Source: Microcaldota archaeon (GTDB lineage Archaea; Micrarchaeota; Micrarchaeia; Anstonellales; Bilamarchaeaceae). Taken from it: a stretch of DNA of 7,032 nucleotides. The stretch spans positions 1 through 7,032 of the forward strand of contig JAHJBR010000039.1 of NCBI GenBank assembly GCA_018813445.1, read 5' to 3'. The notes under the pieces were generated by a model. The model made no database searches, had not been told where the DNA came from, and was given only the letters and a program-made list of their open reading frames with translations. The position numbers were made by a program, and so were the translations under genes. Positions 1 to 5,357 of the stretch are shown one piece after another; the stretch's first letter is position 1; each line of letters begins with the position of its first letter.

Positions 1-509
1 ATAAAATATTTGAAATAATCTTCATTTAATTTTATCAATAATCCTAATGCTTTTTCTTCATCTAAATGGAGAAGTAAGTAATAATATTGAGTTAAGGTTG
101 CAAAACCTTCAAAGAGTGCGCGTTGAACGCTTCCATCTTCTCCAGAATGAAAACCGTGCATTAGTTTAACCATATGATCCCCTTCGTGAACAAAAAGAGA
201 TTCTAATAAAATTCTATAGTTTTCTCTAAACGGACTAACCTTAAACATATTATCTAATATGGCTGGAAGATAAACAGTTACGAATCCATCACCATCATAA
301 AGCCCTGCCCGAGCTAATGCTTCTGAACAAGAAATCATTCGTTTTCTCGAATAAGTAATAAGTGTAAAGGGAGATTCAAAATCCCTAAAAGCAAATTTCA
401 AACCTTTAATTACTGACTCATGAAATTGATCTGGTTTTAATTTATAGGTAGAAAGTTTTCTTTTTAAGAAATGTTCTGCACTAGCTCGATTAGAAAAATG
501 AATATTCAT
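1..509 (-). CDS. HExxH zinc metallopeptidase-like protein (3' end missing)
   Basis: An open frame runs from an ATG at 509 to the window edge, 169 codons with no stop, so the C-terminus lies outside. I do not recognise the family by name. Residues 108-112 read HEGDH, an HExxH zinc-binding and catalytic motif. Twenty-two residues later comes F-E134-G-F-A, which fits the third-ligand glutamate of gluzincin-type peptidases (xEGxA). Glu109 would be the catalytic base. No signal peptide or membrane segment is seen in this part, so it may be cytoplasmic. The start is supported by a TATA box at 530-537, centred about 25 nt upstream, and there is no Shine-Dalgarno motif, so the mRNA is probably leaderless. 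By hand count of five lines the gene is about 31% G+C, clearly lower than the arg genes (about 42-45%), and it prefers TTA, CTT and ATT codons. This may mark recent transfer. That it is a gene is fairly sure; peptidase activity is inferred from the motif only. Confidence 0.72.
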   Translation of the reverse strand, partial: MNIHFSNRASAEHFLKRKLSTYKLKPDQFHESVIKGLKFAFRDFESPFTLITYSRKRMISCSEALARAGLYDGDGFVTVYLPAILDNMFKVSPFRENYRILLESLFVHEGDHMVKLMHGFHSGEDGSVQRALFEGFATLTQYYYLLLHLDEEKALGLLIKLNEDYFKYF

Positions 510-529
510 TATTTTATTCTATTTGAAAC

Positions 530-537
530 TATTTTAA
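530..537 (-). promoter_or_regulatory. TATA box of the HExxH gene
   Basis: On the minus strand this reads TTAAAATA. Its centre lies about 25 nt before the ATG at 509, which is the archaeal TATA-to-transcription-start distance, so transcription would begin at or next to the start codon. The surrounding DNA is very AT-rich, which lowers specificity. Confidence 0.4.
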
Positions 538-598
538 TCAATTTGTAATGATTATGAAAAAAACAATTAGAATTTCTAAAAGAAATAAAGAATTAAAG

Positions 599-623
599 AA
601 AAATAAGGAAAAAAAGAAAAAAA
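599..623 (-). terminator. T-tract terminator after the MscS-like gene
   Basis: Directly after the minus-strand stop codon at 624-626 the transcript would read a run of seven T, a C, then seven more T, then more T-rich sequence. Archaeal transcription typically ends on such T-tracts without a hairpin. The tract also separates this gene from the next minus-strand gene at 1-509, which has its own promoter. Confidence 0.6.
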
Positions 624-1310
624 TTAGACCTTAAGGGTCTTTCTTACATTCTTGATTACGCCTTTGGCTTCATCCTGTCCTCCAAGACCGAATGCGATAC
701 CGAACGCAAGTCCCATACCAACTGCAACTGCCTGCACTACTGTTACTATCAGGCTGTCGATTAAAGTTGTACTGAATCCTGCTGTGTCTAATGCAGTTAA
801 TGCACCGATCAGCACGATTACGAACTTGGAACCACGAGCCATAAAGGTCAAGTAGCCGCTCTTACCTAACTCAAGAATCTTCTCTTTTATGTATTCACCA
901 GCCAATGCTGCACCAACGAATATTACGAAGGCACCGATTAGCACAGGTACATAGAGAAGTACTGTGTAGAGGTAAGCACCCAATGAGCCAAGCGCAGCAA
1001 TTGTAAGCGCAGCTTGAAGGAAGTATAGTATAATGTATATTTTCAATACTTGTACTAAAACTCCAGTTAGCTTTACGCTTCCAAGTGCATCATGCACTCT
1101 ATGGGATTCTAAGAATTCCTCCATTTTTACTACATCGAGCATATGCTTGAAGATCCTGCTTACAATAACCGCAACCAACCAGCCTAATACAAAGACTATG
1201 ATTGCAGCGATGAGCGAAGGAAGCATATCTACGATACTGGTCGCTATTGACCCTACTGCCGCGACTCCTACTGAGCCAAAGTCGGCAAATGATTGTACTG
1301 CATCAACCAT
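624..1310 (-). CDS. MscS-like pore-region membrane protein without beta domain
   Basis: A 228-residue, very hydrophobic protein with about five membrane segments (roughly residues 30-54, 83-106, 114-138, 160-178 and 186-210). The last helix is rich in Gly and Ala and ends in GLGGQDEAK (208-216). That helix and ending are the hallmark of the pore-lining TM3 of small-conductance mechanosensitive (MscS) channels and of the archaeal and bacterial 'conserved TM helix' proteins. In MscS proper this helix leads into a cytoplasmic beta domain. Here the chain stops about 12 residues later, so no beta or C-terminal domain is present. The probable role is an osmotic or ion channel, or a scaffold of that fold; gating by tension is an inference. 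The start at 1310 is preceded by GGTGA (1315-1319, spacing 4) and by a TATA box at 1341-1348 that predicts a leader of only about 10 nt. It is monocistronic, with a T-tract just after the stop. Confidence 0.8.
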   Translation of the reverse strand: MVDAVQSFADFGSVGVAAVGSIATSIVDMLPSLIAAIIVFVLGWLVAVIVSRIFKHMLDVVKMEEFLESHRVHDALGSVKLTGVLVQVLKIYIILYFLQAALTIAALGSLGAYLYTVLLYVPVLIGAFVIFVGAALAGEYIKEKILELGKSGYLTFMARGSKFVIVLIGALTALDTAGFSTTLIDSLIVTVVQAVAVGMGLAFGIAFGLGGQDEAKGVIKNVRKTLKV

Positions 1311-1314
1311 CTAA

Positions 1315-1348
1315 TCACCGAGAGAGTATTTGTGATAAAGTTTATAAA
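1315..1348 (-). promoter_or_regulatory. Promoter and ribosome binding site of the MscS-like gene
   Basis: The palindromic TTTATAAA at 1341-1348 is a strong archaeal TATA box. Its centre is about 34 nt from the ATG, giving a predicted start near 1319-1320 and a leader of about 10 nt that just contains the SD motif GGTGA (1315-1319). Being palindromic, the TATA box could also fire to the plus strand, but no credible plus-strand gene follows. Confidence 0.55.
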
Positions 1349-1360
1349 TGTTGGTTTTTA

Positions 1361-1370
1361 CCCAAAAATA
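1361..1370 (-). terminator. Possible T-run terminator of the 45-codon gene
   Basis: On the minus strand TATTTTTGGG, a five-T run, follows the stop of the small gene by about 36 nt and lies just before the promoter of the MscS-like gene. The run is short, so the call is weak. Confidence 0.3.
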
Positions 1371-1405
1371 GGACTGGATATTGGAATGCGTTTGAACTCA
1401 GAGAT

Positions 1406-1543
1406 CTAGTTAAGTTTATTGAAGTTAACAACTTGTTCCTTTGCAGAAGTTATAGAAAATAGTTTGCGAACGCGTGCAAATTGACGCATAGATTCAATTG
1501 CGAATTCCTCTTCTTTTTTATTTTCCTTTTTCGAAGCCGCCAT
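1406..1543 (-). CDS. Small leaderless gene, 45-residue charged protein, unknown function
   Basis: This frame can be read from farther upstream (1651), but that extension would run through the promoter and into the structured element. The ATG at 1543 is preferred because a TATATAAA box (1566-1573; TTTATATA on this strand) is centred 26-27 nt upstream, exactly where a leaderless start belongs. The product begins MAASKKENKKEEEF: a Lys/Glu-rich N-terminus followed by a more ordinary amphipathic stretch (about residues 14-32) with several arginines. No Cys or His zinc site and no membrane helix are seen. I recognise no family. It could be a small ribosome- or nucleic-acid-associated protein, but that is a guess from composition. 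The gene could also be spurious: the support is the promoter geometry and ordinary codon choice, not similarity. Confidence 0.45.
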   Translation of the reverse strand: MAASKKENKKEEEFAIESMRQFARVRKLFSITSAKEQVVNFNKLN

Positions 1544-1565
1544 AGCTATTATGCTGAACAAGTAG

Positions 1566-1573
1566 TATATAAA
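1566..1573. promoter_or_regulatory. Shared TATA box, possible bidirectional promoter
   Basis: The sequence TATATAAATTTAT (1566-1578) contains overlapping TATA boxes readable on both strands. On the minus strand it sets a transcription start at about 1543, which is the ATG of the small gene. On the plus strand it sets a start at about 1596, 7-8 nt before the first base of the complementary end of the structured element (1603). One site could therefore serve two divergent transcripts. Confidence 0.5.
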
Positions 1574-1602
1574 TTTATCGGCTTCGCTAGGGAAATTAGA
1601 AT

Positions 1603-1892
1603 TCAGGGCTTGTAGGGTCCAGGCAACCTCACGGTGGCATGCAACTGACACAACCTAGGGTCGCTTGCGCTTACCCTCTCTAAGTCAGAAGACATATCCG
1701 TTTGGGGCACGCTTTCTACATGTGACAGGTTTGCTTTAAGCGCATGCAAGTACTAAATCCCTTACAATACATGAGCTTATTTAGAGCAAATCACATAGGC
1801 AGAAACTGCAGGCAAATGGCCCTCAGCATTCTAAGGATTTCTACCTTACCACTCGACCTACCTGGTTTACCCAAGCCCTGAAAAAATCAGGG
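1603..1892. ncRNA. Probable structured RNA of unassigned family (MITE-like element as alternative)
   Basis: This stretch has no convincing reading frame. Its ends are complementary: TCAGGGCTT (1603-1611) with AAGCCCTGA (1873-1881), GGGT (1615-1618) with ACCC (1869-1872), and CCAGG (1619-1623) with CCTGG (1861-1865). Together this is about 18 bp interrupted by two offset 3-nt bulges (GTA and TTT). Inside, AGGGT/ACCCT (1657-1661/1673-1677) closes a small hairpin. Read as plus-strand RNA, a TATA box (1566-1573) predicts a start near 1596, and T-runs follow at 1913-1918 and 1948-1952. Read as minus-strand RNA, TTTAAAAA (1914-1921) predicts a start near 1892, and the internal hairpin gains a GCAA (GNRA) loop, but no T-run follows. 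Orientation is therefore open, with a slight preference for plus. The size suits SRP or RNase P RNA. I found neither the SRP helix-8 core (GTCAGG...AGCAG) nor the RNase P core (GAAAGTC, ACAGAA...GGCTTA), and no tRNA T-arm. The ends could also be imperfect terminal inverted repeats of a small non-autonomous transposable element. Confidence 0.5.
1876..1892. other. Alternative hairpin competing with the long-range end helix
   Basis: CCCTGA (1876-1881), a five-A loop, then TCAGGG (1887-1892) form a 6-bp hairpin. The same CCCTGA is needed for the outer helix with TCAGGG at 1603-1608. The two TCAGGG copies are identical, so the two pairings exclude each other. Confidence 0.5.
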
Positions 1893-1933
1893 GTAACTAT
1901 ATTCTACATAACTTTTTTAAAGGTTTCTATCCC

Positions 1934-1952
1934 GTAGATTTATCTACTTTTT
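1934..1952 (+). terminator. Hairpin plus T-run, terminator-like on the plus strand
   Basis: GTAGA-TTTA-TCTAC followed directly by five T. With the earlier T6 run at 1913-1918 it would end a plus-strand transcript through the structured element. The stem is only 5 bp and A/T-rich. Confidence 0.4.
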
Positions 1953-1965
1953 ACAACTAAAGAGG

Positions 1966-1980
1966 TTGGGTACATCCCAA
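1966..1980 (-). terminator. Small hairpin just after the ACT-domain gene
   Basis: A perfect TTGGG/CCCAA 5-bp stem with a 5-nt loop lies immediately after the minus-strand stop codon (1982-1984). On the minus strand it is followed by CCTCTTT, only a weak T-run. It may help end or stabilise the 3' end of the ACT-gene mRNA. Confidence 0.25.
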
Positions 1981-1981
1981 G

Positions 1982-2578
1982 CTATTTAGTTAAGGAAGTA
2001 AGCAGCTCATATGCCTTTGAGGTATCCGCTTCCTTTATTACAAGAAAAGTTTCTGTATAAGTGGAAATAAATTCTTGGATGTTTATGCCTTCTGAGGCAA
2101 GCATATGTAATATTGATGATATAACGCCGGGGGTTTCTTCTATTTCCTCACTGCTAGAAAGTATGAAAAGATTAAGATTTTCCTTGATTCTTATAATGCT
2201 TCTTGAATTTCTTATTTTTTGGGCAACTTCAGATTCAACTATGTATGTATATGCGTTTTTTCCTTTTAAAACAAAAAGTGAGTTTATATGAAGCGGTTCT
2301 GAGGAAATGATAACTGCGATTTTATTTCTTATGCTGAGTGAAGTTCCTCTAAGCACATGTAGAATATTCTTTTCTGATTCCATTTCTTTTTTCTTTAACT
2401 TTGAACCTATTCGTAATAGGGATGCCTTAACAGCATAGAAGTTTGAATCAGTGCCAAATGCATCTTTACAGATCTGACGTGCAAGCTTGCTGTAATTGGA
2501 TACTCCTGATTTTAGCATCTCTTTCAAGTATGGTCTTCTTTTCACATAGAGCCAAACCAATTCGCTTGTTTTAGGCAT
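1982..2578 (-). CDS. ACT-domain protein with N-terminal helix-turn-helix-like region, probable amino-acid-responsive regulator
   Basis: A 198-residue soluble protein. Residues about 5-60 are helical and basic (SELVWLYVKRRPYL, then SNYSKLARQI, then AVKASLLRI) and look like a winged-helix or HTH-type DNA-binding part. Residues 134-198 form an ACT domain of the aspartokinase type, with the TPGV turn (about 147-152) followed by a helix and the ASEGINI strand region. The middle (about 85-130) may be a second, degenerate ACT-like unit. ACT domains bind amino acids, usually at dimer interfaces. The gene is divergent from argH with only 146 bp between the two starts, and an inverted repeat lies between their promoters, so regulation of the arginine operon and of itself is the natural inference. 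The ligand is unknown; arginine is the first guess. The start is supported by TTTTTAAA at 2600-2607, centred about 25 nt upstream, with no SD, implying a leaderless mRNA. The fold call is firm; the regulatory role is moderate. Confidence 0.75.
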   Translation of the reverse strand: MPKTSELVWLYVKRRPYLKEMLKSGVSNYSKLARQICKDAFGTDSNFYAVKASLLRIGSKLKKKEMESEKNILHVLRGTSLSIRNKIAVIISSEPLHINSLFVLKGKNAYTYIVESEVAQKIRNSRSIIRIKENLNLFILSSSEEIEETPGVISSILHMLASEGINIQEFISTYTETFLVIKEADTSKAYELLTSLTK

Positions 2579-2599
2579 GGATATTTTACACAGCTGGAG

Positions 2600-2607
2600 T
2601 TTAAAAA
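2600..2607 (-). promoter_or_regulatory. TATA box of the ACT-domain gene
   Basis: It reads TTTTTAAA on the minus strand, centred about 25 nt before the ATG at 2578. Transcription would start at the ATG. The upstream neighbour, where the TFB recognition element (BRE) should lie, is the GAAACG end of the inverted-repeat arm at 2608-2617. Confidence 0.6.
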
Positions 2608-2652
2608 CGTTTCATTTGGGACATTTTAGCTATTTTTTGTCAAAATGAAACG
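2608..2652. promoter_or_regulatory. Inverted-repeat operator between the ACT-domain gene and argH
   Basis: CGTTTCATTT (2608-2617) and AAATGAAACG (2643-2652) are perfect 10-bp inverted repeats, 35 bp apart centre to centre. Similarity continues inward as GGGACA versus TGTC with one base offset. Each arm sits immediately upstream of a TATA box: the left arm touches that of the ACT-domain gene (2600-2607), the right arm lies 3 nt from that of argH (2656-2665). From either promoter one therefore reads AAATGAAACG and then TATA. This is the likely binding site of the adjacent regulator, which would act on both promoters through the TFB recognition element region. Confidence 0.65.
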
Positions 2653-2655
2653 CAA

Positions 2656-2665
2656 TATTTAAAAT
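2656..2665 (+). promoter_or_regulatory. TATA box of the arginine operon
   Basis: TATTTAAAAT is a good archaeal TATA box. It predicts a transcription start near 2687 and a leader of about 38 nt before argH, long enough to hold the SD motif GAGGT at 2714-2718. It differs in this from the leaderless genes on the other strand. Confidence 0.6.
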
Positions 2666-2713
2666 AGAAAATTGTTGCAAGCATTCTGCTAAACAATACT
2701 TAGAAGATATATT

Positions 2714-2718
2714 GAGGT
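2714..2718 (+). promoter_or_regulatory. Ribosome binding site deciding the argH start
   Basis: GAGGT lies 6 nt before the ATG at 2725. A second in-frame ATG at 2734 would be 15 nt away, so the first is chosen. Confidence 0.65.
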
Positions 2719-2724
2719 ATAAAA

Positions 2725-4113
2725 ATGAAAAAAATGCTTTGGGGAGGAGCGTTTGAAAAAGCTCCGAAAGATGCAGTGCTGGAATACATGAGCAAAGAGA
2801 ACGCTGAGCTTGATTCTTATTTAATTAAATATGATATTCTTGGTTCCCTGGCACATGTAAAGATGCTTGGGGAGCAGAAAATTCTTGCTAAGAACGAGGC
2901 TGAGGAAATAAGCAAATCATTGAAGCAGGTTCTGTATGATTATGAAAATGGGAAGTTCAAATTGGATATTAAATTGGAGGATGTGCATATGAATGTTGAA
3001 TCCGCAGTTAGTGCAATAACTCCTTTTGGGAAAAAAATGCACACTGCACGTTCAAGAAACGACCAGGTAAATTTGGACATGAGATTGCTTATGCGTGATG
3101 CTCTGCTTGATGTTGCGGAACTGATCATAAAATTGCAAAAGGCATTTGCAGGGCTTGCGAAAAAGGATTTCGCAATGCCTGCCTATACCCATACGAGGGT
3201 TGCCCAGCCGATAACTGTTTCCTTTTGGTGTGAAAGTTATGTGCAGAGCCTGGAAAGAGATATTGAACGCATTTTCGATGCTTACAAAAGAGTGAATAAA
3301 AGCCCTCTGGGAGCCTGCGCCATAAGCGGAACCAGCTGGAACATTAATAGAAAATACACTGCCGAGCTTCTTGGGTTTGAATCAGTATTGGAAAATGAAA
3401 TGGACGCAATAGGCTCAAGGGGAGAAATGGAAGCAGAAGTACTGTTTATTTTTGCGGAATTGATGGCCAAGCTTTCCAGATTCGCAGAAGAGATCATATG
3501 GTTTTCAGAAAAGGGAATGGTGGTTCTCGATGATGCCTATAGCACTGGAAGCTCCATAATGCCGAATAAGAAGAATCCGGATGTGCTTGAGCTTGTGAAA
3601 GGAAGATGTGGAAGAGTATATGGGAATCTTGTGCATGTTCTTACTGTGCAGAAAGGGCTCATGGGCGGCCATAATGCTGATACCCAGGAAACCAAATTCG
3701 CTGTTATGAGTGCATCGGACATCGTGAAACAAAGCCTTGGAATCATGGGTGAACTGGTGCCTGGACTTGAATTTGATGAGGAAGAAATGAAAGAGGAACT
3801 GAAAAAAGGATATGCGAATGCCACCGAATTAGCGGATCTGCTTGCAATGAATGGAATTCCATTCAGAGAAGCACATGAAAAAGTGGGAAAAATGGTTGCA
3901 CAGCTCGCAAAGCAAGGAAGACATATTGAAGATATGAATGCAGAGGAAATAAATGCAATGCTTGGAGTTGAGCTCAGTTCAGAATCAGTAAGTAATGCGA
4001 TTGCATTTAAGAAGGAACGTCTTTCAAGAAAGGTTTCTGTAGATGAGAAATGGGAGAAAATGATTAAGGAAAAGCAGGAAAAAATAGTTGATGCGTTCAA
4101 TAAATTGCTGTAA
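2725..4113 (+). CDS. argH: Argininosuccinate lyase
   Basis: This enzyme splits argininosuccinate to arginine and fumarate, the last step of arginine synthesis, in the cytoplasm as a homotetramer. The length of 462 residues is normal for the family. Signatures in order: LWGGAF near the N-terminus (residues 5-10; family LWGGRF); HTARSRNDQ (106-114), which binds substrate; AYTHTRVAQP (153-162), holding the conserved His156; and the superfamily signature GSSIMPNKKNP (275-285), whose serines 276/277 lie on the flexible catalytic loop. The segment after His156 (TRV) differs from the common LQ(R/H), a mild oddity that leaves the key residues intact. It is the first gene of the operon, 11 nt before argG, behind an inverted repeat shared with the divergent ACT-domain gene. 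Identity is firm. Confidence 0.97.
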   Translation: MKKMLWGGAFEKAPKDAVLEYMSKENAELDSYLIKYDILGSLAHVKMLGEQKILAKNEAEEISKSLKQVLYDYENGKFKLDIKLEDVHMNVESAVSAITPFGKKMHTARSRNDQVNLDMRLLMRDALLDVAELIIKLQKAFAGLAKKDFAMPAYTHTRVAQPITVSFWCESYVQSLERDIERIFDAYKRVNKSPLGACAISGTSWNINRKYTAELLGFESVLENEMDAIGSRGEMEAEVLFIFAELMAKLSRFAEEIIWFSEKGMVVLDDAYSTGSSIMPNKKNPDVLELVKGRCGRVYGNLVHVLTVQKGLMGGHNADTQETKFAVMSASDIVKQSLGIMGELVPGLEFDEEEMKEELKKGYANATELADLLAMNGIPFREAHEKVGKMVAQLAKQGRHIEDMNAEEINAMLGVELSSESVSNAIAFKKERLSRKVSVDEKWEKMIKEKQEKIVDAFNKLL

Positions 4114-4118
4114 AGGTG
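4114..4118 (+). promoter_or_regulatory. Ribosome binding site deciding the argG start
   Basis: AGGTG directly follows the argH stop and is 6 nt before the ATG at 4125. A possible GTG start at 4116 lies inside this motif and so cannot use it. The ATG is preferred. Confidence 0.7.
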
Positions 4119-4124
4119 GGAATC

Positions 4125-5357
4125 ATGGATGGAAAAAAGAAAATAGTGCTTGCGTTCTCAGGAGGATTGGATACTTCCTATTGCGTAATCTATCTTAAGG
4201 AAAAATATGATGCGGATGTGATAACTGTGACTGTGGATACAGGAGGTTTTAGCCCTAAGGAATTAAAAGAAATTGAGGAAAAGGCAAAGAAATTAGGGGC
4301 AGTAAAACATTACACAATTAATGCAGTTGAAAGAGTTTACAATGAGTTCATTACTTATTTAATTAAGGGAAATGTGCTCAGAGGCGGAGCATATCCGCTC
4401 AGTGTGGGTGCTGAAAGAGTGGTGCAAGCAGAAGAAGCATTGAAGATTGCGGAAAAGGAAGGGGCATATGCAATTGCGCACGGATCTACTGGAGCTGGAA
4501 ACGACCAGGTGAGATTTGATGCAGTTGTAAAGGTGCGCGCTCCGCAAATGGAGATAATTGCACCAATTCGTGAGCATAAGCTTTCCCGTGAAGAAGAGAT
4601 TAAATTCTTGAATGAACGCGGTTTTCCAATAAATGCAGAAAGAAAAAAGTATTCAATCAACCAAGGGATTTGGGGAACCACCATAGGTGGAGGAGAAACC
4701 CATGATTCATGGCAGCATCTTCCAGAAGAAGCATATACAAAAACTACATCGATTGAAAAAGCGCCGGATGAACCTGTGGTTCTGGAAATTGAATTCAAAA
4801 AAGGAGTTCCAATTGCGCTAAACGGAAAAGAAATGAATGGAACAGAGCTTGTGAAAAAAATAGATGATATTGGAGGAAAGCATGGAGTGGGTAGAGGAAT
4901 GCATCTGGGAGACACAATAATCGGGATAAAGGGAAGAGTAGCATTTGAGGCCCCTGCACCTTGGATAATTATTGCAGCACACAAAGAATTGGAAAAACTT
5001 GTGCTTTCAAAAAAACAGATTTTCTGGAAAGATCATTTGGGTAATGTATTAGGAGAGCTTTTGCATGAAGCGCAGTGGTATGATCCGGCTGTGAAGGATA
5101 TAAAAGCAATGATTGATTCAAGCCAGGAATCAGTAACGGGAATTGTGCGCGTAAAGCTTTTCAAAGGAAATATTCAAGTGCAAGGATGCAAAGGCCCATA
5201 TTCAATGATGAATCCAGCACTGGCATCCTATGGAGAAGGAACTAAGATTTGGAACGGAAAGGATGCAGAAGGATTCTGCAAAGTATTTCCAGTAAGTCAA
5301 ATGATTGCACGTGGTGCGAAACTTGCAGGAAGTAAATCAAAAAAAGGGGATGAATAA
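4125..5357 (+). CDS. argG: Argininosuccinate synthase
   Basis: It joins citrulline and aspartate using ATP to give argininosuccinate, the substrate of ArgH next door. From the ATG at 4125 the protein has 410 residues, normal for the family. The N-terminal ATP pyrophosphatase loop is SGGLDTS (12-18). GSTGAGNDQVRFD (120-132) contacts ATP, citrulline and aspartate. KYSINQGIWG (175-184) and GRGMHLGDTIIGIKGR (256-271) belong to the synthetase domain. The wording GSTGAGNDQ, the YSINxGxWG block and the region after GDTIIGIKGR resemble, from memory, the ArgG subtype common in Bacteroidetes more than the usual archaeal form with GKGNDQ. A GTG at 4116 would add three residues but overlaps the SD motif. 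The stop overlaps the next start by one base (TAATG). Identity is firm. Confidence 0.96.
   Translation: MDGKKKIVLAFSGGLDTSYCVIYLKEKYDADVITVTVDTGGFSPKELKEIEEKAKKLGAVKHYTINAVERVYNEFITYLIKGNVLRGGAYPLSVGAERVVQAEEALKIAEKEGAYAIAHGSTGAGNDQVRFDAVVKVRAPQMEIIAPIREHKLSREEEIKFLNERGFPINAERKKYSINQGIWGTTIGGGETHDSWQHLPEEAYTKTTSIEKAPDEPVVLEIEFKKGVPIALNGKEMNGTELVKKIDDIGGKHGVGRGMHLGDTIIGIKGRVAFEAPAPWIIIAAHKELEKLVLSKKQIFWKDHLGNVLGELLHEAQWYDPAVKDIKAMIDSSQESVTGIVRVKLFKGNIQVQGCKGPYSMMNPALASYGEGTKIWNGKDAEGFCKVFPVSQMIARGAKLAGSKSKKGDE

Noticed and set aside
548..634. Plus-strand 28-codon frame with a Lys-rich product
   Set aside because: It is the complement of the T-tract terminator and the end of the MscS-like gene. 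Poly-lysine is what A-rich DNA gives by chance, and there is no SD or convincing promoter.
1390..1406. GAGTTCAAACGC on the minus strand as a T-arm
   Set aside because: The flanking bases do not form the 5-bp T stem and no acceptor or D-arm is present.
1544..1651. N-terminal extension of the 45-codon gene back to an ATG at 1651
   Set aside because: The extension would be coded across the TATA box at 1566-1573 and the 5' end of the structured element. The ATG at 1543 fits a leaderless start.
1840..1866. tRNA A-box-like string (GGTCGAGTGGTAAGG) on the minus strand
   Set aside because: It recalls class II tRNA D-arms, but no anticodon stem can be drawn and no TTCRA T-arm follows within the expected distance.
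1603..1892. SRP RNA, RNase P RNA or tmRNA
   Set aside because: The size and paired ends fit, but I found no GTCAGG...AGCAG helix-8 core, no GAAAGTC or ACAGAA...GGCTTA core, and no tRNA-like domain on either strand. A divergent form is not excluded.
3537..4100. Long minus-strand frame inside argH (also 4355-4984 inside argG)
   Set aside because: These are antisense frames of strongly conserved coding sequence. The products are Ser/Phe-rich low-complexity strings with no motif, promoter or SD.
4116..4124. GTG start for argG
   Set aside because: The GTG lies within the AGGTG ribosome binding motif, while the ATG at 4125 has ideal spacing and gives the usual N-terminus just before the SGGLDTS loop.
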